Source: an uncultured Senegalimassilia sp. (lineage in GTDB: Bacteria > Actinomycetota > Coriobacteriia > Coriobacteriales > Eggerthellaceae). From it: 18,657 bases of DNA. This document shows positions 7,642-14,097 of this stretch, in pieces. Position 1 is the first letter of the stretch; every line of letters begins with the position of its first letter. The notes under the pieces are model-generated. The model was not told the DNA's origin. It did not search any database and worked only from the letters and a program-made list of their open reading frames with translations. The position numbers were made by a program, and so were the translations under genes. Location of the stretch: assembly GCF_934630535.1 (NCBI RefSeq), contig NZ_CAKTVU010000025.1:1-18657 (forward strand), given 5' to 3'.

Positions 7642-7643
7642 TT
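7573..7643. repeat. Tandem 71-bp hairpin repeat, copy 2
   Basis: This second copy directly abuts the first, and its hairpin loop reads GGCA. Its last two bases overlap the TAA stop (7644-7642) of the TM2 gene, so the element begins right at the end of that reading frame. The two hairpins may end or protect the transcript of the TM2 operon. Confidence 0.85.
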
Positions 7644-8283
7644 AAAACCATTCACGTTTATTTAGTACGTACATCTGCTCGAACTCGGTTTGGGACTTCG
7701 AGAGGTAGAAGATGCCCTCGACGATGGCGATGACCCAGATAGCCCACGACGCCACCGACAACGTGAGGATGCCGCCCAAGATGGACGTGCCCAGCATGAT
7801 GAAGCCCGAGGTGTTGTAGCCCAGGTAGAACTTGTGCACGCCGAGCCAACCCAGGAACAGCGCCAGCAAGCCTGCCGCCACGTGGTCCTTTTCGCCGACC
7901 GTAGGCGCGACGTAGGGCTGCTGATACCCGTATTGCGCCTGCTGGCCATACGGGTTCTGCGGCGGCACCGACCCATAGCCCGGCTGCGCGCCATACGGCT
8001 GCTGCGCGGCCTGGGCCTGCGGCTGAGCATACGCCGATCCTTGCGGCGCGGCATACGGCTGGGCCGGCTGCTGGGCGCCCGCCTGCGGCATATAGGGCTG
8101 ACCCTGCGCCGGTGCATCGGGCTGCCAGGCCGTTGCCGGCTGAGATGCATACGATGCGGGCTGCTGCGGCTGCCCGGACGCCATGCGCTGACGCGCGGCG
8201 TCAAGACGTTCCTGCGCGGCCTTCAACTCCGCCTCGGCAGCGGCAAGCTCGTCGGCTGCGCTGCGTTCGTTCATCGAATCCAT
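7642..8283 (-). CDS. TM2-domain membrane protein with coiled-coil head and Q/P/Y-rich linker
   Basis: The 213-residue protein has three parts. Residues 8-35 are a short coiled coil (ADELAAAEAELKAAQERLDAARQRM). Residues 37-127 are a low-complexity linker rich in Gln, Pro, Ala and Tyr, with repeated QPY and PYG units. Residues 134-195 are a TM2 domain: two membrane helices with the signature LGWLGVHKFYLG (144-155) and the turn before LTLSVASWAIWVI. TM2 proteins occur widely in bacterial membranes; their molecular role is mostly unknown. The ATG at 8283 is preferred over an in-frame codon 12 triplets upstream because AAGGG lies 7 bases before it and the longer form would overlap the preceding gene. 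It is the last gene of the cluster, 10 bases after the VTT gene. Confidence 0.88.
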   Translation of the reverse strand: MDSMNERSAADELAAAEAELKAAQERLDAARQRMASGQPQQPASYASQPATAWQPDAPAQGQPYMPQAGAQQPAQPYAAPQGSAYAQPQAQAAQQPYGAQPGYGSVPPQNPYGQQAQYGYQQPYVAPTVGEKDHVAAGLLALFLGWLGVHKFYLGYNTSGFIMLGTSILGGILTLSVASWAIWVIAIVEGIFYLSKSQTEFEQMYVLNKREWF

Positions 8284-8293
8284 GGCGTTTCCC

Positions 8294-9184
8294 TTACCTT
8301 TTCTTACCCAACTTCTCAACCACGCCCATCAGCTGCTCGCGGAAGATCACGCACAGCACCGCAAGCACGGCGAGCACCGCAAGCATGACGATGCTCTGCC
8401 ATACGTTGCCATCTACCAGGCCGCTTGCCGCGTACGTGGAGACCAGGATGCCCGGGATGCGGCCGACGTTGGACAGCAGCAGGAACGTGCGCATGCGCAT
8501 GTCGGTCAGCGGCACCAGATACGTGAAGATATCCTTCGGCATGCCGGGGATGAGGAACAGCACGAACACGATGAGCTCCAGCTTGCCGGATTTCTCAAAG
8601 CGCTCGAACTTGCCCATCCATTTCTCGGACACCATGTCCTTCACGAACGGCGCTCCCAAGCGGTGCACCACCATGAACACGAAGGCGCTCGACAGGACGC
8701 TGCCCAGCAAGATGACCAGGCCGCCGATCCAGGGACCGTAGAGCATACCGGCGGCCATCTGCGTGGCCTCGCCGGGGATGAACGCCACCACGATCTGCAG
8801 GAACTGCAGCGCCAGCAGGATAAGGAAGCCCATGGGACCGGCGTCGCGCACGCTGTCGATGACCTGGTCGATGCCGCCTGGCTCGAACATCATGTGGATG
8901 TAAGGCCACACCAGCCAGCTGACCAGGCTTATGATGCCGATAAACGCCGCAAGGCCCACGACCTTGAAGATATCGCCGCGGCGAACGGGCCTGCCGCGCA
9001 CCTGCGTTTCCTCGTTGGCCTTCTGTTGCAGCTCTTCCTTGCGCTCATGCGCACGCTCGCGAAGGCCCTGGTGCTGCCTTTGCTCGCGCGTTTTCTTGCG
9101 GGCCGCCTTGTTCTTGCGCTTGACGGCGCCCTTTTTGCGAGTGTTCGATTGCGCTCTTGCTTCCTTGCGCTTCAATTGGCCCAC
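8294..9184 (-). CDS. VTT-domain (TVP38/TMEM64/DedA-like) membrane protein
   Basis: The 296-residue protein begins with about 65 very basic residues (Lys/Arg-rich), followed by a first helix (73-96) and a VTT domain. Family landmarks are FIPGEATQMAAGMLYGPWIG (135-154), in the conserved re-entrant region, and FLIPGMPKDIFTYLVPLTDMR (210-230). A further helix near 262-280 precedes a basic tail. Proteins of this superfamily are linked to phospholipid scrambling or transport and to envelope homeostasis. The start is GTG at 9184 with a modest GGGA site; the previous gene stops only 12 bases upstream, so coupling is likely. The basic N-terminal extension is much longer than in typical relatives and may bind RNA, DNA or anionic lipid heads. 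Confidence 0.88.
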   Translation of the reverse strand: MGQLKRKEARAQSNTRKKGAVKRKNKAARKKTREQRQHQGLRERAHERKEELQQKANEETQVRGRPVRRGDIFKVVGLAAFIGIISLVSWLVWPYIHMMFEPGGIDQVIDSVRDAGPMGFLILLALQFLQIVVAFIPGEATQMAAGMLYGPWIGGLVILLGSVLSSAFVFMVVHRLGAPFVKDMVSEKWMGKFERFEKSGKLELIVFVLFLIPGMPKDIFTYLVPLTDMRMRTFLLLSNVGRIPGILVSTYAASGLVDGNVWQSIVMLAVLAVLAVLCVIFREQLMGVVEKLGKKR

Positions 9185-9196
9185 TTCGATTCCCGG

Positions 9197-10141
9197 CTAC
9201 TCGCCGTTTCGTGCCTTATCGTACTCATCTTTGAACGCTGCGAACATGTTCTTCTTTTTCGGAGCGGCCTTCTTCTTGGCGCTTGAGGTCTTGCTTGCCG
9301 AAGAGGCTTTGCTTGCGGAAGCCGCCTTCTTCTGCCCGTCCGACGGGGCCACGGCCTTGTCGTATTCGGCCTTGAAATCCTGGAACATATGCTTGGACTT
9401 GCTGATCTGCTTGCCCGTGGCATATGCGCCCTTGTTGACCGCCTCGCCGGTTGCCGCGGCGGCCTTGCTGACCACGGGTTTCGCCTTGTCGACAGTGGTA
9501 TGCACCTTGTCGACGGCGACGGCGGTTGCAGCGCCCGCCTTCTCGGCCACGCCGCCTTCGCTGTTCAGCTCGGCCACCTGGGAAGAGACGAGCATGGCGC
9601 CAAGCTGCACCTCTTCGCCCTCCACGCCCTCGCCGCCCATGTTGGCCAATGCGGCGCCCATGCCGCGCTTGAAGCCGCGCACCATGTCGGCGGGGATGGT
9701 GCGCTTGCCCAGCAGGGCGTTCGACGTTGCGCCGTTATCGGTTTCGAAGCAATCCACGGTGCCCGTGATGCGGTTGAACGTGACGTTGCCCACGATGCCG
9801 TAGGACTCGCCGTCCTCGCTCATGACGGGAAGACCCACCCACAGCACGCAGTCGTCCCAGTTCAGGCCTTCTTTCTTGCAATATGCCTTGCCGCTTGCGG
9901 CTGCATCGGGGCGGATGATGACGCGGCCGTCCACCAGGTCGTAGCCGTCGATGGGCACGAACACGTCGGCGCGATGGAACATCCATAGCAGGTCGGGGCG
10001 CTTCACCACGAAACCGATGACGCGTTTCTCCTTCGGATGGAACACGAAGCGGCGGATCTTGCCGATGTGCTTCGTGCCCTTCTTGCCGCCCAGCACGCGC
10101 GTGCCGGTCAGCTCGTGGGTGGTGATGAGTTTGCTCGCCAT
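9197..10141 (-). CDS. PRC-barrel protein with Ala/Lys-rich tail and duplicated MFxxFKxEYDK motif
   Basis: The 314-residue product starts with two PRC-barrel-like beta units. The first is about 5-80 (LITTHELTGTRVLGGKKGTKHIGKIRRFVFHPKEKRVIGFVVKR) and the second about 95-160 (VLWVGLPVMSEDGESYGIVGNVTFNRITGTVDCFE). A helical Ala/Lys/Val region follows (200-250), recalling apolipoprotein- or YtxH-like amphipathic helices. The tail carries two near-copies of one motif, HMFQDFKAEYDK (251-262) and NMFAAFKDEYDK (298-309), separated by a Lys/Ser/Ala linker. PRC-barrels usually bind partner proteins or RNA. ATG at 10141 has AGGGG 6 bases upstream. It leads a tight three-gene run with the VTT and TM2 genes. 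The function is not known. Confidence 0.82.
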   Translation of the reverse strand: MASKLITTHELTGTRVLGGKKGTKHIGKIRRFVFHPKEKRVIGFVVKRPDLLWMFHRADVFVPIDGYDLVDGRVIIRPDAAASGKAYCKKEGLNWDDCVLWVGLPVMSEDGESYGIVGNVTFNRITGTVDCFETDNGATSNALLGKRTIPADMVRGFKRGMGAALANMGGEGVEGEEVQLGAMLVSSQVAELNSEGGVAEKAGAATAVAVDKVHTTVDKAKPVVSKAAAATGEAVNKGAYATGKQISKSKHMFQDFKAEYDKAVAPSDGQKKAASASKASSASKTSSAKKKAAPKKKNMFAAFKDEYDKARNGE

Positions 10142-10162
10142 GGAAATCCCCTTATGCAGCAT

Positions 10163-10206
10163 GAAGCGGCGCGCCGAAACCTGCCTAGGGCCGGACACGC
10201 CGCTTC
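10163..10206 (-). promoter_or_regulatory. Inverted repeat in the leader of the PRC/VTT/TM2 genes
   Basis: GAAGCGGCG (10163-10171) and CGCCGCTTC (10198-10206) are perfect 9-bp arms with a 26-base loop, just upstream of the PRC gene ribosome site and downstream of the YtxH stop. It has no U tract, so it is more likely an mRNA processing or attenuation structure than a terminator. Confidence 0.4.
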
Positions 10207-10229
10207 GGTATCATGATTTGAATCGGATG

Positions 10230-10724
10230 CTATTCGGCCTTCGGCTCCTCGGCCTGATCAGGCGTTTCGACAGTCTCCTCCGCAACGGGCTCGACGGCCT
10301 CGACCACGGCCTCGACAGCCTCCTCGGTTGCCTGGCCGGCTTCCTCGGCGTTCTTGGCCACCTGGGAAGCGATGCGCTGGCGCGCAGCCTCGATCTTGTC
10401 GCGCAGCTCGTCGTTGTCCTGGGTGAAGGACGGCTTCAGGTTGCTGGCCACCTCCTGCACGCGGGCAGCGGCCTGACCGGCCACTTCCTGGCCCTTGGCC
10501 TGCACCGTGGACACGACCTCCTGGCCACGGGCGGCTGCGCTCTGGTACACCTGCTGGGCGTTTACGCCGGCATCGGCGCTGATGTTCTGCGCCTGACCCC
10601 AGGCCTCGTTCACCTTATCGGCCACCAGGGTGCGGGCTTCCTGGCCCGTGCGGGGAGCGCACAGCAAAGCCGCCACGGCACCAACGGCTCCACCTGCGAG
10701 AAAGATACCAAGTTTGTTGCTCAT
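10230..10724 (-). CDS. YtxH-like protein with membrane anchor and amphipathic helices
   Basis: The 164-residue protein opens with a short glycine-rich membrane segment, LGIFLAGGAVGAVAALLCAPRTGQEAR, the hallmark of YtxH/general stress proteins (GxxxGxxxALLxAPxxGxExR). A long run of amphipathic Ala/Gln/Val-rich helices follows, then an acidic Glu/Val/Ala tail (about 125-164). The ATG at 10724 is chosen because AGGAGG is 5 bases upstream; the adjacent GTG at 10727 is too close to it. YtxH proteins are usually linked to envelope or general stress. It has its own promoter and sits 88 bases upstream of the PRC gene, so all four genes may be expressed together. Confidence 0.87.
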   Translation of the reverse strand: MSNKLGIFLAGGAVGAVAALLCAPRTGQEARTLVADKVNEAWGQAQNISADAGVNAQQVYQSAAARGQEVVSTVQAKGQEVAGQAAARVQEVASNLKPSFTQDNDELRDKIEAARQRIASQVAKNAEEAGQATEEAVEAVVEAVEPVAEETVETPDQAEEPKAE

Positions 10725-10764
10725 CACGGCCTCCTAAATATGCGGGACGATCATCTGTGCTGCC

Positions 10765-10770
10765 ATTATA
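10765..10770 (-). promoter_or_regulatory. -10 box for the YtxH gene
   Basis: A perfect TATAAT on the minus strand lies 40 bases before the ATG at 10724. No good -35 is found at 16-18 bp, which could mean an alternative or activator-dependent promoter, in keeping with stress control. This last point is inference. Confidence 0.55.
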
Positions 10771-10858
10771 CGAGCAAGGCGATGAGGACTCGCCGACTTT
10801 CCAATACCTGCAGAAAAAGGTTGCCTTCTTGTTAGATTGAGAAAGCCCGTATACGGTT

Positions 10859-10879
10859 CGGGGGCCGCAAAAGCCCCCG
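10859..10879 (-). terminator. Hairpin terminator after the ATP-grasp gene
   Basis: CGGGGGC and GCCCCCG form a 7-bp perfect stem around a 7-base loop, 12 bases after the stop of the ATP-grasp gene. It lacks a U tract on the minus strand, so termination may be weak. A palindrome CCGTATACGG follows at 10847-10856. Confidence 0.55.
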
Positions 10880-10891
10880 TTATCGGCCGCT

Positions 10892-11884
10892 TTACGCGTC
10901 CAGCGCGCTTTCGACCAACTCGTTGAGAAGGTTGGGCAACGTAAGGCCCGCCGCCTTGGCCGCCTGGGCAAACGGGGCTTCAGCGGAGAAGCAGGGGTTC
11001 GCCACGGCCTCCAAGATGATGGCCTGCGCACCGTCCCAGATCAGGTCGATGCAGCCGCAGTCGCGCATGCCCAGGGCGCGATAGGTTTCCAACACCGCAC
11101 GCTCGATCTCGGCGCGGATGGCCTGGGCGTCGGCCTCGCTCGGGGACAGCGACGCGTTGCGCACGGGGATGTGCAGCTCGACGGCATCGGCGGCCCGTCG
11201 CGCCGCGGCGTCGTACCAGCCCTCCTTCGCCACGATCTCCACCGGGGGCAACGCGAAGGCGTTCCAGCCCGTGCCGATGACCGGCACGCACAGCTGCACG
11301 CCATCGACCCACGGCTGCACGAGCGCCCGCTCGCAGATCTTCAACGCCTCGCGCAGCGCTTCGGCCAGCTGCTCGGCGTCCTCGACGCGCGACACGCCGT
11401 GGGCGGAACTGCCGGACGCGGGCTTCACGCACAGCGGGAAGCTGTCGGGGAAGCGGCTTTCCACCTGGGAAAGCACCGCCTCCATGCCCCAAAGCTCGAA
11501 CGCGCGGCGCGAAAACGCCAGCGTTTGCGGCATCGTTGCCGTGACCACGTCCTCCGTAAGGTTGTGGTACGCCTGGAGCGCCTCGGCGAGCGCCGCCTTA
11601 TCATAGGCGAGACGGCACACCGCCGCGCTGCCGCCCACGCACGGCAGGCCGATTGCGGAAAGCGCGTCTTGGATGTCGCCGGATTCGCCGTCGCCGCCGC
11701 GCAGGCAGCTGATCGCAGCATCGGGCCGCGCACGCAGCAGGTCGTCGATAAGGGAGCCATCGGCCTGGAACAGCTCGGACTCGTGCTCGGCCTCCTTCAG
11801 GGCCGCCATCACGTCGTTCGCCGCGGCAAGCGAGCGCTCCGCCTCGAACGCGCCGCCTGCGATCACCGCTATCTTCAAGCCCAT
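10892..11884 (-). CDS. D-Ala-D-Ala-ligase-like ATP-grasp protein with altered acceptor site
   Basis: The 330-residue protein has the Ddl architecture. The N-lobe motif GGAFEAERSL (10-19) keeps the glutamate that in Ddl contacts the first D-Ala (E16), followed by CLRGGDGESGDIQDAL and YDK (K96). The ATP-grasp core has FPLCVKPASGSSAHGV (149-163; K154 binds ATP). Ddl-like elements also include LPPVEIV and WYD. The catalytic end differs from Ddl: GRID is GCID (C278 for the arginine), and LEANTSPGMT is LEAVANPCFS, so the metal-ligand Asn is V294 and the oxyanion-hole Gly is C298. D280 and E292 remain. An ATP-dependent carboxylate-amine ligase on another substrate, or a non-catalytic relative, fits better than cell-wall Ddl. 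AAGGAGG lies 6 bases before the ATG. It follows the cyanophycin-synthetase N-domain-like gene by 30 bases. Confidence 0.82.
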   Translation of the reverse strand: MGLKIAVIAGGAFEAERSLAAANDVMAALKEAEHESELFQADGSLIDDLLRARPDAAISCLRGGDGESGDIQDALSAIGLPCVGGSAAVCRLAYDKAALAEALQAYHNLTEDVVTATMPQTLAFSRRAFELWGMEAVLSQVESRFPDSFPLCVKPASGSSAHGVSRVEDAEQLAEALREALKICERALVQPWVDGVQLCVPVIGTGWNAFALPPVEIVAKEGWYDAAARRAADAVELHIPVRNASLSPSEADAQAIRAEIERAVLETYRALGMRDCGCIDLIWDGAQAIILEAVANPCFSAEAPFAQAAKAAGLTLPNLLNELVESALDA

Positions 11885-11914
11885 CTCGGGCCTCCTTTCC
11901 TTTTATGTTGCGCG

Positions 11915-12412
11915 TTACCCGCGCAGCAGCTTGTTGAGAAACGCCACGGAATCTCGCATGGCCCTTAGAGCTACCAGGTCGTCGGCGAAGCTCACGTCTA
12001 TGCGGGCGATACCGGCCGCCTCGTCCAGCCATTCGCTGGTGCCCACGATCGGGTGGTCATGCGTCGCGCCCGCCACATGAGGCGGAGCTTCCGCAGCTAC
12101 GCCGGGCAACGCGAGCCACCGCCCCGCTTCCGCACGTACCTGCAGGTCAACCATCAGATGCTCCAGCAAATGAGGCAGAGGCGTGCAATCCATGACCGCC
12201 GCGAACGTGGTGCCGCGCTCGTTGACGCAGGCATGCTGCGCCAGCGTGGGAACCTCGGCCAGCACGTGCAATATCAGCTGGGGCGAAGTGATGCGCGGCG
12301 CGGCTCCGAACGCCACCTGGCACACCAAATGCCCGCGCCGCACCTCCATACGCTCGACGCGGATAGGGACCGCCGAAGCATCGTCAACCGCGCAGACGCC
12401 GTCATGCGTCAT
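11915..12412 (-). CDS. Stand-alone protein resembling the cyanophycin synthetase N domain, with HxxEH motif
   Basis: The 165-residue soluble protein matches the N-terminal domain of cyanophycin synthetase CphA through its middle: VPTLAQHACVNERG (54-67), then F70, T77, HLLEH (81-85) and DLQ (89-91). In CphA these read LPSLVEHxCSPG, F, T, HIVEH and ELQ. A further match is EWLDEAAGIARIDVSF (127-142) to CphA YEYVDEQAGRYAGRAAV. In CphA this domain holds the growing polymer and in many enzymes has a cryptic metallopeptidase-like site. H81, E84 and H85 keep the HxxEH zinc pattern, and H60 and C62 are kept too. No ATP-grasp or Mur-ligase domain is fused. The ATG overlaps the TGA of the preceding gene (ATGA) without a clear ribosome site, so translation is coupled. 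The similarity is from recalled sequence patterns, not a search. Confidence 0.7.
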   Translation of the reverse strand: MTHDGVCAVDDASAVPIRVERMEVRRGHLVCQVAFGAAPRITSPQLILHVLAEVPTLAQHACVNERGTTFAAVMDCTPLPHLLEHLMVDLQVRAEAGRWLALPGVAAEAPPHVAGATHDHPIVGTSEWLDEAAGIARIDVSFADDLVALRAMRDSVAFLNKLLRG

Positions 12413-14043
12413 CGCAGCGACCCGCTTTTCAGCTGCTCGAGGGTCACCGCGTTGCTGCCAGCCGACTCGATGCCGCCCTCGGCTACTGCGCCGGTGAACC
12501 CTTGCGAGCCGGAGCCGCTGGAGCCATCGGCGGAATCGCCCGCCGCATCCGCGCCGGCAGCGTCGCCGTCAGCGGTTTCGCCATCGGAAGCTTCACCGTT
12601 GCCCGCGTCGCTCGACGCGGCGTCATCCGCGGAGGACGCGTCGGCGTCCTGGGCCGGGGCCTGGCTTGCCGGCGCCGCCACGGCGCCTTCGCCCGGCGTG
12701 CGATCGAGCACCGTCACGCCGTCGACAACCTCCTCGCGCGGGACTTCCTTGCCTTGCAATCCGCTGATGAGCTGACCGAACTGCCAGCCGATATCGCTGA
12801 ACAGGTTGCCCCAGAACGAGAACCCGTCACCGTCGGTGATGACCAGCTCGCTGCGGTCGGCCGAGAAGCGGTAGCGCCCCTGGCCCTGCAGGTCGCCGAA
12901 CGTGAACGTGATGGTCTTCGCCCCGGTGTCGAGCGTGTAGCCGTAGGCGACATCGCTGGTCAGATGGATTTCCTGGCCATCGACCGTGACCAGGGACGTC
13001 GTCCCATTCGCATACCACGCGCCCTGGAAGTCGGCGGCGTCGTCATAGCGAAGCCAGCGGCCCCACGAGAACGAGCCCACCGTGACCACCACCACGGCGA
13101 TCGCCACCAACACGGCGACGACGGGCCAGGTCAAGTGCAGCTCGGGCAGGTTGAATGGGAGCTTGCGCGCGCCCTCGCCGGCCCGCGGCCCCTCGCCAGC
13201 TTCCCGCGCTTGCGCGGCATCGCCTTCGGCAATGCCCTGACCTGCGGCATCGGCGCCGGCGCCTTCCCCGGTGCGCTTGAGCATGCGCTGACGGCGCTCA
13301 AGCCTGCGCTTCGCCGCCTCGCCGGCGATTGCGGCGCGGGCGGCATCCTTCGCATGCTCGGCATCGGCTTCGGAGACGGTGCCTTCCATCTTCTTCGCCT
13401 GGTCGGAGGCGGTTTTCTCGGCTTTTGCGACCGAGAAGCGCTTCAGGCGGCGCTTCGCCCCCGCGGCCTTGGCTTGCGCTGCAGAAGCCTGCTCGGCAGG
13501 TGCGGCGGATTCCCCAGACGCGGAGGCCGGGGCGTTCCCGTCCCCGCCCGATTGAACCGAAGGGACGTTCAGCGGCTTGCGCGCCTTCGTCGGCTTGCCG
13601 GTTCCGCGTTTCGCCACGGAAGGCCTGGACGGTTGCGAGGCCGAAGGCCTGGCAGGCTGCGAGGCCGAAGGCCTGGCAGGCTGCGAGGCGGAAGACCCCG
13701 CAGGTTGCGCGGGTTGCGCGGCCGGCCGTCGCGCGGGCTGCGCGGATTGCGCAGCGCCCGCTTCCCCAGCCTGAGCTGGGGCTGCCTGGTTCGCCGCCTG
13801 GTTCTGCTTCAGGCGCGTCGAGCTTTGCGGCATGGCTATGCGCCGCTTGGGCTTGCCCGGTGCCGCCGCCTGCGAGCTTGCCTGGTTCGCCGCATTCGCA
13901 GCGGCATCGTTCGACGCCGCCGCAGCCGCCTCGGGGCGCACCTCGGGACGGGCAACCGCCTTGCCCTTAACGGAAGGGCGCGCCGGTTTGCCCGGCGCGC
14001 CCTGTTCGTTATTCTGCTTCGGTGGCTTTCGTTTCGTTACCAC
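12409..14043 (-). CDS. Single-pass membrane protein with disordered basic N-tail and acidic C-tail
   Basis: The product has about 544 residues. Residues 1-300 are disordered, rich in Ala, Pro, Gln and Lys/Arg, with three copies of RPSASQPA around 119-142 and basic clusters such as KRRLKRF and RRLERRQRMLKR. One membrane helix (about 306-324, WPVVAVLVAIAVVVVTVGSF) leads to a small beta-rich domain outside (336-410, FQGAWYANGTTSLVTVDGQEIHLTSD...YRFSADRSELVITDGDG). This resembles lipocalin-like or DUF5640-type modules that score how a value deviates from a threshold. An acidic Ala/Ser/Asp tail follows (445-530). GTG at 14043 is preferred (AAGG 10 bases before); TTG at 14049 is possible but too close to it. 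The gene lies 54 bases after serS and overlaps the N-domain gene by 4 bases. Function unknown. Confidence 0.75.
   Translation of the reverse strand: MVTKRKPPKQNNEQGAPGKPARPSVKGKAVARPEVRPEAAAAASNDAAANAANQASSQAAAPGKPKRRIAMPQSSTRLKQNQAANQAAPAQAGEAGAAQSAQPARRPAAQPAQPAGSSASQPARPSASQPARPSASQPSRPSVAKRGTGKPTKARKPLNVPSVQSGGDGNAPASASGESAAPAEQASAAQAKAAGAKRRLKRFSVAKAEKTASDQAKKMEGTVSEADAEHAKDAARAAIAGEAAKRRLERRQRMLKRTGEGAGADAAGQGIAEGDAAQAREAGEGPRAGEGARKLPFNLPELHLTWPVVAVLVAIAVVVVTVGSFSWGRWLRYDDAADFQGAWYANGTTSLVTVDGQEIHLTSDVAYGYTLDTGAKTITFTFGDLQGQGRYRFSADRSELVITDGDGFSFWGNLFSDIGWQFGQLISGLQGKEVPREEVVDGVTVLDRTPGEGAVAAPASQAPAQDADASSADDAASSDAGNGEASDGETADGDAAGADAAGDSADGSSGSGSQGFTGAVAEGGIESAGSNAVTLEQLKSGSLR
13621..13692 (-). 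repeat. Three 24-bp tandem repeats inside the membrane-protein gene
   Basis: Three in-frame copies with period 24 encode RPSASQPA-like octapeptides in the disordered N-tail. Copies at 13645 and 13669 are almost identical; the first differs at a few bases. Length variation by recombination would keep the frame. Confidence 0.85.
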
Positions 14044-14097
14044 GTGCAAAATACCTTATCTACGTGCAGTTTTCCTTCAGAAGGCCATGCGCCGGCT

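Noticed and set aside
7502..7643. CRISPR array
   Set aside because: There are only two directly abutting 71-bp copies, without spacers and with no cas genes nearby.
10892..11884. Vancomycin-resistance ligase (VanA/VanB type)
   Set aside because: No vanH, vanX or two-component genes adjoin it, and several Ddl/Van catalytic residues are replaced.
11915..14043. Complete cyanophycin synthesis operon
   Set aside because: Only an N-domain-like protein and a separate Ddl-type ATP-grasp protein are present. There is no Mur-ligase domain, cyanophycinase or full-length CphA.
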